Shown: positions 46,359-56,142, counted from the stretch's first letter. The stretch: 64,000 nt of DNA from Bradyrhizobium aeschynomenes (GCF_013178945.1 NZ_JABFDM010000003.1:62001-126000), one strand, 5' to 3'. Translations and numbers: made by a program. The notes: generated by a model from the letters alone, not told the origin.

Positions 46359-47025
46359 GTTGCTGCACACCCCTTAGTAGTTAACTTACCTGTAATGTTT
46401 CTAGTCGTAACCGGGCTGTTTTGAGACGAGGCGTTGACTCAAACCGGGAACATCAATGTCGGCAATCAAGCTCATGAGTGCGATGCCGTACGTAAAACCG
46501 AATCATGCGAGCTGCGCATGGTCTCTCGGATTCGCCGTTCACGTCCTAACTGCCTGAAAGTCCTGAGGTGAAACGACGCAGTGCGCGCCGCGCGCCGCCG
46601 ATGCGGCCATCCGTCATGCAATTGCCGCCGTTCCGACTTCCATCAATTCTAATTAGCGGGCGCCGCCTCGCGACCGGGCTCGACCTTGCGCAGGTCGCAT
46701 CACGCGTCGTCTCGATCAGGGATGTCGCCTGAGCACGACTGAGATTCGATGAGATGCGAATCAGCACGCGATACGTTGGTCGTTCTCCAGGATTATCGTC
46801 TCCGCCTGCATTCACAGAGGTTCGCGAAGCGCACGCCTTGCGGACGATGTTCAATGGAGGCAAATCGCCGAGCGGCCGGGTCGCATCTCGTGAAACCCGG
46901 CTCACGGGTGGCCGACATCAGCCGGCGATCCAGGGCGATAGCTCGATGATGGAGCGCACGGGAAAAACAGGAACCGGGAAGCTCTGGTGGGGGCACGTCG
47001 CGAGGCGTCGGCCGCGGCCGACGCT
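46359..47025. other. Intergenic stretch upstream of exbB
   Basis: About 665 bases between piuC and exbB. The ~60 bases next to exbB are AT-rich (TTAGTAGTTAACTTACCTGTAATG on the plus strand) and probably contain its promoter. I could not identify a clear Irr (ICE) or RirA box. Open frames on either strand lack coding features. Confidence 0.45.
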
Positions 47026-47715
47026 TCAGGTCTCGGCCCAGTAGCGGATCAGGTTGTGATAGAGACCGGTCAGCCGCACCATCTCCGGATCGTCACGGCC
47101 CATCCGCTGCGACAATCCCTGAATCGTCGTGTCGAGATCGAAGATCATGCTGCGCGCCAGCGGATCGCGGATCATGCTCTGCAGCCAGAAGAACGAGGCG
47201 ACTCGAACGCCGCGCGTCACCGGCGTGACCATGTGCAGGCTCGAGGCTGGGTACAGCACGAGATCTCCGGCCGGCAGCTTCACCTCGTGCGAGCCGTAGA
47301 GATCCTCGATGACCAGCTCGCCGCCGTCATAGTCCTCGGGCTCGGAGAGAAACAGCGTGACCGACAGGTCGGTACGGATGCGCAAGCCCGTCAGCTTGTC
47401 GCCGCGCACGGCATTGTCGACGTGGATGCCGAAATGGTGGCCCGACTCTGCGCTGTAGCGGTTGAACAGCGGCGGAAAGATCTGCTGCGGGATGGCGGCG
47501 GCAAGAAAGCGCGGATTGGCGGTCATCGCCGAAATGATGCGGTGGCCGAGCTTGCGTGCCACCTCGCTGTCGGGCGGCAACTGCTCGTTGCGCTTGACCA
47601 TGGCCGACTGGGCGCCGGCGGTCGAGCGGCCGTCCTCCCAGTCGCTGGAGTCCATGATGCGGCGGAATTCCGCCACATCGTCCTTGCTCAAGATTCCGGG
47701 GACACAGATCAGCAT
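47026..47715 (-). CDS. piuC: PiuC-type Fe(II)/2-oxoglutarate hydroxylase
   Basis: 229 residues, the family's usual length. Iron ligands H98 and D100 ([10 protein letters not shown]) and H161 ([13 protein letters not shown]), and the 2-oxoglutarate Arg at R171 (GVRVASFFW) are present. PiuC/YbiX proteins are PKHD-type hydroxylases encoded next to catecholate siderophore receptors and are iron-regulated; their substrate is unproven. It begins 45 bases after the receptor gene stop, in the same direction, so probably the same transcript. Confidence 0.92.
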   Translation of the reverse strand: MLICVPGILSKDDVAEFRRIMDSSDWEDGRSTAGAQSAMVKRNEQLPPDSEVARKLGHRIISAMTANPRFLAAAIPQQIFPPLFNRYSAESGHHFGIHVDNAVRGDKLTGLRIRTDLSVTLFLSEPEDYDGGELVIEDLYGSHEVKLPAGDLVLYPASSLHMVTPVTRGVRVASFFWLQSMIRDPLARSMIFDLDTTIQGLSQRMGRDDPEMVRLTGLYHNLIRYWAET

Positions 47716-47760
47716 GAACTCATCACTTGATGTGTGCCCCCGGCTTGGATCGTCAGGCGA

Positions 47761-50292
47761 TCAGAACCGTCCCGACAGGACGATCGATGCGCTTCTTCCC
47801 GGACCGACGAGCACGAACGGCGTGGCACTCTGGTAGAGAGCGTCGTAGTAGAGCTTGTCGAAGATGTTGGCAACAAACACCTTCGCCGTCCAGTTCTTGT
47901 CGATCTTGGCTTCAGCAAACGCATCGAAGCGCCAGTAGCTCGGCAACTCCGTACCCTGGTTCGCCGCGAGCCAGGTACCGCCGAAGATCTTCGAGCGGTA
48001 AACGGCTTGCCCGCCGATCTCCCAGGTGTCGTTGAGCTGGTACTTGGTCAGCAGGCTGAACGACTGGTGCGCTGTGTTGGCGAGCTGGAGGCCGACATTG
48101 CTGGAGAACAGCGCCGTGTTGGCCGGCGGAATGTTCGACTTGGTCACCTCCGACTGCATCAGCACGACGCCGCCGAAGATGCTCCATTTGTCGGTCAGCT
48201 TGCCGCCCGCCTGCAGGTCGATGCCGCGGATACGGTAGGCGGCACCGGCCGAGAGACAGGGCACTGCGCCGATGGTGCCTGCCGGATACGGGCAGTCCGC
48301 CGTGGCCTGAGCCGCGCTGGTGATGTTGCGCGACTCGCGGGCATTCTCCTTCTCGGTCTGGAACAGCGCCGCCGTGACCAGCAGGCGGTTGTCGAGCAGC
48401 TCCCATTTTGTGCCGATCTCGATCGAGGTGTTCTTCTCCGGTCCGAAGATCTGGTTCGCGCCGCCATTGGTGACCGCCGACAGGCCGCCATATTGCGGGC
48501 TGAGGCCGTCGAACTCGGCGCCGACCGGGTTCGACGAGGTGGCGTAGGCGGCATAGAAGCTGGCGTAGGGCACCGGCTTCAGCGTGATGCCGACATTGAA
48601 GTTCGGCATGCCGCTCGAGGCCGCCGTCGAGCCCGGCGTATTGGCGACGCCGTTGACCGTGCCGAAGCCGTCGACGCGGACGTCGTACTTGTCGTAGCGG
48701 ACGCCACCATTGAGAATGACGAGGTCGCGATAGTTGACGCTGTCGAGCGCGTAGACGCTCGCCGAGTCGATCTTCACGTTGGTCGGGAACCGGCCCAGCG
48801 AAGGAATGCCGAACGGCAGGTTGGTGAACTGCGGGTTGAAGATGCTCACGCCCGACAGCGAACCGCTGCCTGCGAACGGCAGGCCCTGCTGCTCGGAGGT
48901 CAGGCCCGTGTAGCTGTTGATCAGCGCCTTTTCCTGCGAGACCTCGAAGCCGGCGAGCAAGGTGTGCCTGAAGGCGCCGGTGTCGAACTTGTAAGTCGCC
49001 TCGAGCTGGTTGGCGAGCACGTCGGTCTGCTGGAAGCGGCTCTGGGGATTGGCCCGGATGGTCGAGTTCGACAGCGGGTTGGTGATGGTCGGGCCTTCCG
49101 GCAGCGTGCCGATGTAGTTCAACGTCGAGCGCGACACCCGGACCTTGTCCGAGATCGTCAGGTCCGGCGTGATCTTCACCTCGGCATTGAACGAGCCGAT
49201 GTCCTGTCCGACGCGCGAGAAGTCGCGATTGACGAAGCCGTACCAGTTGTTGCGCGGTGCGCCGACCTCGGGGAACGGCGCACCGGCCGTGAGCGTGCTC
49301 GGCCGGTAATACGGCACGCCGAAGTCAGGACGGCCGGTCACCTCGTTGTGGATGTAGTTGGCCGCCAGGGTCACGGTGTCCAGCGGCGTCCACTTGGTGG
49401 CGATGAAGCCGCCATTGCGGTTGTCGGTGACGTAGTCGCGTCCGGCGACGCCGGCATCCTGGAACAGGCCGCCGACGCGTGCGGCGAAGGTCGGCGTGAC
49501 CTTCTGGTTGACGTCGATCACCACGCGCTTGGTGCGGTCGGTGCCGAGCGTCGTGTCCATGTTGTAGAAGCTGTTTTCGGTCGTGGCCTGCTTGGTCACG
49601 ATGTTGATCGCGCCGCCGGTGGTGCCGCGGCCGGCGAAGGAGGAGTTCGGGCCGCGCAGGATCTCGACCTGCTCGGTGAAGAAGTTCTCGCGCACCGAGA
49701 CGCCGGCGTCACGCACGCCGTCGATGAAGACGTCGTTGCGGGCGTCGAAGCCGCGGATGAAGAAGCGGTCGCCGAAGGCGTTGCCGCCTTCACCGGTGCC
49801 GAGCGTCACGCCGGCGGTGGAGAGCACGGCGGATTTGAGGCTGGTGGAGTTCTTGTCCGCCAGGATCTCCTTGCTGAGGACCGTCACGGTCTTCGGCGTG
49901 TTGAGCAGCTTCTCCGGGAACTTGCCGGAGGCCTGCAGCCGCTCGCCCTTGTAGTCCGAGACGGCGCTGGAATAGGGGTTGCGGTCGGGCGGCAGGTTGC
50001 TCTTGGGCGCGGCAGCCTGCTGCTGCTGTTGCTGACGGGCGGCGCGGCGCATGGCGTCGCGGGCGCGGATCTGGTCGGCGGTCGGGCGCGAGGCGGCCGG
50101 CTTCGGGCGCGCCACGGGGGCTTCGACGTTGACGGAAGGCAGCGGCGCCTGCTGGGCTTCGGCACTGGAGAAGGATGCGACCGCAATCAGGCTTGCGACC
50201 GCCGAGACCTTCACACCTGAAATCTCGGGAGATGACTCCCATTCCTGCCCGCTTGCCCCACGCAAGCTCCTTGGAAAGATTGCCTTACCCAT
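47761..50292 (-). CDS. TonB-dependent catecholate siderophore receptor (Fiu-like), copy 1
   Basis: 843 residues from the ATG at 50292, chosen because GGGGTGG precedes it by 7 bases; an in-frame ATG at 50307 adds five residues. The long leader ends in VSAVASLIAVASFSSAEAQQ. A TonB-box-like N-terminus is followed by the plug (PKTVTVLSKEILADKNSTSLKSAVLSTAGVTLGTGEGGNAFGDRFFIRGF, GRGTTGGAINIVTKQ) and a 22-strand barrel ending in ASIVLSGRF with terminal Phe. Closest in pattern to Fiu-type ferric-catecholate receptors and paired with piuC. A paralogue lies directly upstream. Confidence 0.9.
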   Translation of the reverse strand: MGKAIFPRSLRGASGQEWESSPEISGVKVSAVASLIAVASFSSAEAQQAPLPSVNVEAPVARPKPAASRPTADQIRARDAMRRAARQQQQQQAAAPKSNLPPDRNPYSSAVSDYKGERLQASGKFPEKLLNTPKTVTVLSKEILADKNSTSLKSAVLSTAGVTLGTGEGGNAFGDRFFIRGFDARNDVFIDGVRDAGVSVRENFFTEQVEILRGPNSSFAGRGTTGGAINIVTKQATTENSFYNMDTTLGTDRTKRVVIDVNQKVTPTFAARVGGLFQDAGVAGRDYVTDNRNGGFIATKWTPLDTVTLAANYIHNEVTGRPDFGVPYYRPSTLTAGAPFPEVGAPRNNWYGFVNRDFSRVGQDIGSFNAEVKITPDLTISDKVRVSRSTLNYIGTLPEGPTITNPLSNSTIRANPQSRFQQTDVLANQLEATYKFDTGAFRHTLLAGFEVSQEKALINSYTGLTSEQQGLPFAGSGSLSGVSIFNPQFTNLPFGIPSLGRFPTNVKIDSASVYALDSVNYRDLVILNGGVRYDKYDVRVDGFGTVNGVANTPGSTAASSGMPNFNVGITLKPVPYASFYAAYATSSNPVGAEFDGLSPQYGGLSAVTNGGANQIFGPEKNTSIEIGTKWELLDNRLLVTAALFQTEKENARESRNITSAAQATADCPYPAGTIGAVPCLSAGAAYRIRGIDLQAGGKLTDKWSIFGGVVLMQSEVTKSNIPPANTALFSSNVGLQLANTAHQSFSLLTKYQLNDTWEIGGQAVYRSKIFGGTWLAANQGTELPSYWRFDAFAEAKIDKNWTAKVFVANIFDKLYYDALYQSATPFVLVGPGRSASIVLSGRF

Positions 50293-50694
50293 ACTCGACC
50301 ACCCCATTCGTTACGCAAAACTTGACTTGGGTTCGTTTGAACGCACGCAACGGGCGCGAGCCTGTTGCGAATGCAAGTCAAGAAGAGGGGGAAAGCGGTC
50401 CAAAGCTGGTTCCGCTCGTGGCCGGAATGCGAAAAGTTTCCATCCATTTCTGAAAATGACAATTGCTCGCAGGGTGTCGCGTCACGGCAACACTTGAAAC
50501 CTCCTGGTTGAGCTGATCCCCGTCATTCAATTACGGATGGGAGAGCAAACACGTCTTTCTGCCGCTCTTCCGGTTTCAACGCTGCGTTTGGTCCTCTGCT
50601 TCGATGGATATGGTCCCCTGGTCTCTCCCGCCGCACCGGCAGATGCGGCGGGAATCCGGCGACATTGTTGCCTGATCCGGATCGCGGCGCGGCT
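50293..50694. other. Intergenic leader between the two receptor genes
   Basis: 402 bases. Next to copy 1 it shares sequence with the leader of copy 2 (CGACCACCCCATT and the CAAAGCTGGTTCC block at 50401-50413). At 50627-50652 a perfect 9-bp stem (CCCGCCGCA/TGCGGCGGG) lies 43 bases after the copy 2 stop and may end that transcript, although no T-run follows. Confidence 0.5.
50397..50413. promoter_or_regulatory. Conserved leader block upstream of receptor copy 1
   Basis: GGTCCAAAGCTGGTTCC, nearly identical to a block at 53206-53222 upstream of the paralogous receptor at a similar distance (~105 bases) from the start. It reads as an imperfect dyad (GGACCA/TGGTTCC in copy 2). Possible iron-regulator site or promoter element. 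Confidence 0.4.
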
Positions 50695-53103
50695 TTAGAA
50701 CTTCGCGGTCGTGATCAGGTAGAAGGCGCGGCCCGGCGCGACCGCCGTGAACGGCACGTTGCTGCGATAGAAGGTGTCGTAATAGAGCTGGTTGGTGAGG
50801 TTCTGGGCATAGACCTTCATGCTCCAGTTCTTGTCGATCTGCTTCTCGATGAAGGCGTCGAAGCGCCAGTAGCTCGGCAGCTCGTTGCCGGTGTTGGCCG
50901 CAAACGTGCCGCCGAACACCTTCGAGCGGTACACCGCCTGGCCGCCGATCTCCCAGCCGTTGTCGAGCTTGTATTTCGACAGCACGCTGAGCGACTGGTG
51001 CGCGATATTGGCGAGTTGCAGGCCGGCGTTGGCGGCGACGCCGCTCTGGGTGACCTTCGACTGCATCAGCACGAGGCCGCCGAAGATGCTCCAGCGATCG
51101 GTGATCTTGCCCTCGGCCTCGATGTCGATGCCCTGGATCCGGTAGGCAGCGCCGGAGGTCAGCAGGCCGTTGACGGTCTCGCGCGCATTCTCCTTGACGG
51201 TCTGGAACAGCGCGCCGGTCACCAGCAGGTGGCGGTCGAACAGCTCCCATTTGGTGCCGATCTCGGCGCCCTTGTTGCGCTCCGGCCCGAGGATGATGGT
51301 GCTGTTCGGCGGAATGCCGCCGTAGTCCGTCGCGGTGCCGTCGAGCTCCGAGCCAAACGGGTTGGCCGAGGTCGCATAGGCGGCATAGAGGCTGCCGATC
51401 GGCAGCGGCTTGTAGACCAGGCCGAGATTGTAGTTGATCAGGTCGGAATCCACCGTCGCCGACGCCGTGTTGTTGGATGAGCGCATCGCGTAGCCGTCAT
51501 AGCGCAGACCGCCGGTGAAGATGATGGTGTCGCGCCAGTTCGCGGTGTCGATGACATAGGCGCTCTTGCTGTCGACGTCGTAGCGCGTCGGGTTGCCGGT
51601 CAGATATGGCACCGTCGTGAACGGCAGGTTGGTATAGCCCGGGCTGAACATGTTCTGGTTCGTCAACCCGCCGCCGGTGGTGCCCTGCGAGCCGAACGCC
51701 TCCGAGGTCAGGCCCGCATAGCGGTCGATCGAGATGTTCTCCTTGGAGAACTCCGTGCCCATCACCGTCGTGTGCTTGATCGCGCCGGTGTCGTACTTGA
51801 GCGTGAGGTCGTTCTGGTTGGTCCAGTTGTCGACGGTCTGATAGCGGCTTTGCGCACTGGCGTTGAAGAACCATTTGGTCGGATCGGCGCTTGCCGTGCC
51901 GGCCACGCTCGCATTGGGCAAGGTGCCGATGTAGTTCAGCTCGGAATGCTCGCCGCGCAGCTTGCTGGTGAAGGTCACGCTGTCGCTGAGCTTGAGCTCG
52001 GCCGCCAGCGTGCCGAAATCCTGCCGCGCCGCCTGGAAGTCGCGGTTGAGGAAGCCGTACCAATTGTTGCGCGGGATGCCGGCCGAGGTCGCCGGGATGT
52101 TGCCCTGCTTGTAGAACGGCACGCCGAAATCAGGATAGCCGGAGAGATCGGTGTGGACGTAGTTGGTCGTGACCTTCAGCGAATCGCTCGGCGTCCACTT
52201 CGTCGAGATGAAGCCGCCCCAGCGATCGTCGGTGACGTGGTCGCGGCCGGCGACATTGGCGTCCTGGAACAGGCCGCCGGTGCGCACCGAGAAGGTCGGC
52301 GAGATCGTCTGGTTGACGTCGAGCGTCACGCGCTTGGTCTGGTCGGTGCCGAGCGTCGACTCCGCGTTGTAGAAATTGCGGTCGCCGGCCTGCTTGGTGA
52401 TGATGTTGATGGCGCCGCCGGCGGTGCCGCGTCCGGCATAGGCCGAGGCGGGGCCGCGCAGGATCTCGACCTGCTCGGTGAAGAAGTTCTCGCGCACCGA
52501 GACGGCGGGATCGCGGATGCCGTCGATGAAGATGTCGTTGCGCGCGTCGAAGCCGCGGATGAAGAAGCGGTCGCCGAAGGCGTTGCCGCCCTCGCCGGAG
52601 CCGAGCGTGACGCCTGCGGTCGAGCGCCCGACCTCCTTCAGGGTGGTGATGTGCTTGTCCTCCATCACCTCCTTGCTCATCACGGTGATGGTCTTCGGCG
52701 TGTTGACCAGTTTCTCGGTGAACTTGCCGGAGGCGACGCGGTCGACCTTATAGGGCGCGGCTGCGTCCGCGTAGGGATTGGCGTCCGGCGGAGTCTGCGG
52801 CCCGGTTGGCGCCGGCTGCTGCTGCGGCTGGCGGGCGGCGCGGCGCATCGCGCTGCGGGCGCGCACCTGGTCGGCCGTCGGCCGCGACGCCGCCGGCCTG
52901 GCCCGTGCCGCCGGGGCGTCGACGTTCACCGATGGCAGCGGCGCCTGCTGCGCCTCGGCGCTGGAGAACGACGCCACCGCGATCAGGCCGGCCACTGCCG
53001 ACACCTTCATCCCGGTGATGTCCTTCCCCGCCATGTTGGAGGACGGATCCCCGCGATGCGCGACCCCCGCGCGCAGGCTTGCTGGAAAGACGGCTTGTCC
53101 CAT
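50695..53103 (-). CDS. TonB-dependent catecholate siderophore receptor, copy 2
   Basis: 802 residues from the ATG at 53103 (GGGGTGG upstream; ATG at 53118 also possible). Closely similar to copy 1 along its length: the leader ends VSAVAGLIAVASFSSAEAQQ, the plug has PKTITVMSKEVMEDKHITTL, GEGGNAFGDRFFIRGFDARND and GRGTAGGAINIITKQ, and the barrel ends in FYLITTAKF. Loop regions differ, so ligands may differ. The stop is ~400 bases before copy 1, so the two may have separate promoters. It lies after a cyanurate-hydrolase-family gene on the same strand. Confidence 0.9.
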   Translation of the reverse strand: MGQAVFPASLRAGVAHRGDPSSNMAGKDITGMKVSAVAGLIAVASFSSAEAQQAPLPSVNVDAPAARARPAASRPTADQVRARSAMRRAARQPQQQPAPTGPQTPPDANPYADAAAPYKVDRVASGKFTEKLVNTPKTITVMSKEVMEDKHITTLKEVGRSTAGVTLGSGEGGNAFGDRFFIRGFDARNDIFIDGIRDPAVSVRENFFTEQVEILRGPASAYAGRGTAGGAINIITKQAGDRNFYNAESTLGTDQTKRVTLDVNQTISPTFSVRTGGLFQDANVAGRDHVTDDRWGGFISTKWTPSDSLKVTTNYVHTDLSGYPDFGVPFYKQGNIPATSAGIPRNNWYGFLNRDFQAARQDFGTLAAELKLSDSVTFTSKLRGEHSELNYIGTLPNASVAGTASADPTKWFFNASAQSRYQTVDNWTNQNDLTLKYDTGAIKHTTVMGTEFSKENISIDRYAGLTSEAFGSQGTTGGGLTNQNMFSPGYTNLPFTTVPYLTGNPTRYDVDSKSAYVIDTANWRDTIIFTGGLRYDGYAMRSSNNTASATVDSDLINYNLGLVYKPLPIGSLYAAYATSANPFGSELDGTATDYGGIPPNSTIILGPERNKGAEIGTKWELFDRHLLVTGALFQTVKENARETVNGLLTSGAAYRIQGIDIEAEGKITDRWSIFGGLVLMQSKVTQSGVAANAGLQLANIAHQSLSVLSKYKLDNGWEIGGQAVYRSKVFGGTFAANTGNELPSYWRFDAFIEKQIDKNWSMKVYAQNLTNQLYYDTFYRSNVPFTAVAPGRAFYLITTAKF

Positions 53104-53205
53104 ATTCGACCACCCCATTGGCTACGCAAGAACTGAACTTTGGTTCTTTGGTTCGGCAACTGGCCCGTTCCAATTGCGAACGGCTCTCAACAAGTCGCCG
53201 AAATG

Positions 53206-53222
53206 GGACCAAAGCTGGTTCC
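53206..53222. promoter_or_regulatory. Conserved leader block upstream of receptor copy 2
   Basis: GGACCAAAGCTGGTTCC, matching the block upstream of copy 1. A half Fur-like TGATAAT lies farther upstream at 53261-53267 in a stretch with a repeated GCATGTG. The binding protein is unknown. Confidence 0.4.
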
Positions 53223-53372
53223 ACCCGTGGCCTGACTGGGAAGATCGTACCTAATGCATGTGATAATCAGTCGCATGTGGTATGAAGGTGACATCAAGAG
53301 GTTGTATGGCACCTCTTAACCTGCCCCATCGGTGGCGGCCCGCGTCCTTCCGCGACCGTCCGTTCGGTTTTC

Positions 53373-54488
53373 TCAGTCGCGCCGGGCGATGACGGCGACC
53401 GGGCCGCCGCCGTCCGGGCCCTGGTGCTCGGCACCGCCGGAGACGAACAGGTCGGTGAAGCCGAACAGCCCGGCCAGCGCGCCGCCGACGAAGGCCCGCG
53501 CATGCCGCGTCGAGGAGACGTCGCTGTCGTCGAGCATCGTGTGCCGGTGTCCGCGCACCCTGCCGCTTTGCGCCGCTTCCGCCTTGGCCAGCACCGCGGC
53601 GATGCGGCCGCGCTCGGCCGCGGGGACCTGGCCGGCCACGTTCAAGCCGAGCCGGGCCAAGGCGGCCCGCGCCGGCTCGGTGTCGATGCCATCGGCCATC
53701 ACGGCGTGGTCGATGGCCAGCGGGCCGGTCCAGTCTGCGGACATGCCGGCCACCAGGATCTCGTGATCGAGCAGTTCGACGCCGCCCGAAGTGGCCGCGC
53801 GCTCGCTGTAGCGCGCGTAGTCCGCGCAGATCATCTGGTCGGACAGGTCGGACGAGGCCAGCTCGCCGAGCGCCACGGCAACTCCGAGCGCCGAGGCGCC
53901 GCGGGAAAATCCCATCGACTTCAGCGTATCGCGTACTGCGGTGCGCTGTCCCCGCGCCTCGGCCGCCTCGATCCGCTCCATCGTCAGCAGCGGGCATTTC
54001 ACCTGGACGTAGTGGACGTCGGCAGGATCGGTGATGCCGGCATCGGCCATCGCCACCTGCACGCCGGCGGCGACCTGCTCGACCTGCGGCATCCGGCCGA
54101 GATGCTCGCTCGCGAGCTCCGGCGTCCGCGCCCGTCCCAGCGCCAGCGACTTTGCATGAGCGCGCGGCGTGTCATTGTCCGCCTCGCGCGCCTCGAACAC
54201 GATCATGTGCGGCGACAGCGCGCCCTCGGTGCCGCCCGACATCACCATGGCGATCTGCCGGACGGCGTCGGATGCGAGATGCCTGCCGAGCAGCGCCTCG
54301 AGCGAGCGCACGGCAAAGGCGCGGGTGAAATCATTGACGCAGCCATTGCCCTCGGTCTTGCCGAGAATGGCGACGATGCCGGCCGGCGCGATCGTGCCTT
54401 GGGCGATCGCCGTCGCCAGCGCGCTGACGTCATCGGGGCTGCGCATCGGCAGGCGGTGGACGAAGGCGTGGCGCGAGGCGGTCGGCAT
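53373..54488 (-). CDS. Cyanuric acid hydrolase / barbiturase family ring-opening amidohydrolase
   Basis: 371 residues from the ATG at 54488, close to the 360-370 typical of AtzD/TrzD. The three-fold fold unique to this family is seen as three Ser-Gly-Gly motifs, each with a partner Lys: K44/S84 (MSGGTEG), K164/S234 (TSGGVELL) and K302/S350 (VSGGAEHQGPDGGGPVAV). These would form the symmetric active site that opens the s-triazine or pyrimidine ring. Cyanurate versus barbiturate cannot be decided from sequence alone. No biuret or allophanate hydrolase is next to it, so the rest of a degradation pathway is not here. Confidence 0.9.
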   Translation of the reverse strand: MPTASRHAFVHRLPMRSPDDVSALATAIAQGTIAPAGIVAILGKTEGNGCVNDFTRAFAVRSLEALLGRHLASDAVRQIAMVMSGGTEGALSPHMIVFEAREADNDTPRAHAKSLALGRARTPELASEHLGRMPQVEQVAAGVQVAMADAGITDPADVHYVQVKCPLLTMERIEAAEARGQRTAVRDTLKSMGFSRGASALGVAVALGELASSDLSDQMICADYARYSERAATSGGVELLDHEILVAGMSADWTGPLAIDHAVMADGIDTEPARAALARLGLNVAGQVPAAERGRIAAVLAKAEAAQSGRVRGHRHTMLDDSDVSSTRHARAFVGGALAGLFGFTDLFVSGGAEHQGPDGGGPVAVIARRD

Positions 54489-54609
54489 GTCGTAAGCTCC
54501 TGTCGGTCTGTCGCGCCACACTAGGCAATCACGAAGCCGCGCGCGACGCTGTCGCGGGATGGGCGGCATGCTAATCTCATCATTCGCGACTTCCGACGGA
54601 TGGTGATTC

Positions 54610-55413
54610 ATGCCCCTCTGGACCTGCCTTCAATGCGGTGCGCAGTTCCCCGACACGCCGGCGCCCCCTGGCCACTGCGTGGTCTGCGAGGACGAGCGGC
54701 AGTATGTGAACTGGAGCGGCCAGAGCTTCCTCAGCCGTGACGAGCTTGCCGCGCGGCATCGGGTGGTCTGGCGCGAGGATGACGGCCTGACGGGTCTTGC
54801 CCTGGAGCCGGGCTTTGCAATCGGCCAGCGCGCGCTGCTCATTCCCCAGCCCGACGGCTGCGTGATGTGGGACTGCATCCCGTTGGCGACGGATGCGGCG
54901 ATCGCCCATGTCCGCGCGCTCGGCGGATTGAAGGCGATCGCGGTGTCGCATCCGCACTACTATGGCGCGGTCGCCGATTGGAGCGCGGCGTTCGGCAACG
55001 CGCCGGTCTATCTGCATGGCGACGACGCGGCCTTCGTCACCCGGCCGCATCCCGCCATCGTGCCGTGGACCGGCGATCGCCTCGCCATCTCCGACGACGT
55101 CGTGCTGCTGCGGACCGGCGGGCACTTCGCCGGCGCCACCATCCTGCATTGGCGCAAGGGCGCTGAGGGCAGGGGCGCGCTGTTGACGGGTGACATCGCC
55201 ATGGTCGCGATGGACCGCCGCCACGTCAGCTTCATGTATTCCTATCCGAACTACATCCCGCTGGGCGCCACCGCGGTGCGCCGCATCGCCGATGCCGTGG
55301 CGCCGCTCGCGTTCGACCGCATCTACGGCGCATGGTGGCAGAAGAACATCGCTGATGATGCGAAGCGCGCGTTCGACCGCTCGGTGACGCGCTATCTCGC
55401 GGCGATCGCCTGA
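54610..55413 (+). CDS. Metallo-beta-lactamase-fold protein with N-terminal zinc ribbon
   Basis: 267 residues. The N-terminus has CxxC pairs C6/C9 and C23/C26, a rubredoxin-like zinc ribbon. The MBL fold follows with H114-P-H116-Y-Y-G (for HxHxDH), GGHFAGA (H172) and LLTGDI (D195). The D and second H of the first motif are Tyr118 and Gly119, so only one metal site is likely intact. The gene is divergent from the cyanurate-hydrolase gene (121 bases apart). Substrate unknown. Confidence 0.85.
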   Translation: MPLWTCLQCGAQFPDTPAPPGHCVVCEDERQYVNWSGQSFLSRDELAARHRVVWREDDGLTGLALEPGFAIGQRALLIPQPDGCVMWDCIPLATDAAIAHVRALGGLKAIAVSHPHYYGAVADWSAAFGNAPVYLHGDDAAFVTRPHPAIVPWTGDRLAISDDVVLLRTGGHFAGATILHWRKGAEGRGALLTGDIAMVAMDRRHVSFMYSYPNYIPLGATAVRRIADAVAPLAFDRIYGAWWQKNIADDAKRAFDRSVTRYLAAIA

Positions 55414-55500
55414 GCTGGATGCTTTTCCTGACTGATCCCCATCGATGAGCCGCTCGTTATCTCAATGACGGCGGCCGAGCCGTCGCGCAGGAGAGATCAC

Positions 55501-55989
55501 ATGCAGCGCATCGCGCCGGGGCCGGGACAGGAATCGGTGTGGGACTATCCGCGGCCGCCACGGCTGGAGCGCTGCGCGGCGCGGCTGCGCGTCGTGTTCG
55601 CCGGCGTCACCATTGCCGACAGCCATGACGGCTACCGTGTGCTCGAGACCAGCCACCCGCCGGTCTACTACCTCCCGCCGCAGCATATTGCGATGCAGTG
55701 GCTGCGTCCTGCGCCGGGCCGGTCGTTCTGCGAGTTCAAGGGCGTCGCTGGCTATTGGACGCTGGAGGTCGACGGCCGCGTCTCCGAGCAGGCGGCCTGG
55801 AGCTACGAGCAGCCGACGCCGGCCTTCGCGCCGATCGCCGCGCATCTCGCCTTCTATGCCTCGCGTGTAGACGACTGCTTCGTCGGCGACGAGCGTGTCG
55901 CGGCGCAACAGGGCGACTTCTATGGCGGCTGGATCACCTCGGGCGTGGTCGGTCCCTTCAAGGGGGCGCCGGGCACGCGGCATTGGTAG
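55501..55989 (+). CDS. DUF427 family protein
   Basis: 162 residues from the ATG at 55501, with GGAGAG 7 bases upstream. The family pattern is clear: RVVFAGVTIADSHDGYRVLETSHPPVYYLPP, WLRPAPGRSFCEFKGVAGYWTLEVDGR, AAWSYEQPTPAFAPIAAHLAFYASRVD, then DFYGGWITSGVVGPFKG near the end. DUF427 proteins form a small beta-tent fold; no enzymatic role is established. Alone on its transcript or following the MBL gene by ~90 bases. Confidence 0.87.
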   Translation: MQRIAPGPGQESVWDYPRPPRLERCAARLRVVFAGVTIADSHDGYRVLETSHPPVYYLPPQHIAMQWLRPAPGRSFCEFKGVAGYWTLEVDGRVSEQAAWSYEQPTPAFAPIAAHLAFYASRVDDCFVGDERVAAQQGDFYGGWITSGVVGPFKGAPGTRHW

Positions 55990-56142
55990 ATCGCAACATC
56001 GGCTGAACCGCGGCGGCGGGTTGATCGTATAGTACAGTGTGGCCGGCGCGTGCCGTTGCACCGCGGCCCATCATGGGTGGGACCGGCAGGACGCCGGACG
56101 CCCGTCCCGACTTCCACCTTCGCGACGCCCGGGGGGAATGCC

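Noticed and set aside
46546..46905. Minus-strand 119-codon frame upstream of exbB
   Set aside because: No ribosome site or domain; composition like non-coding GC-rich DNA.
53258..53278. Fur box upstream of receptor copy 2
   Set aside because: Only the left half (TGATAAT) matches; the right half AGTCGCA does not, and classical Fur control is atypical in this group.
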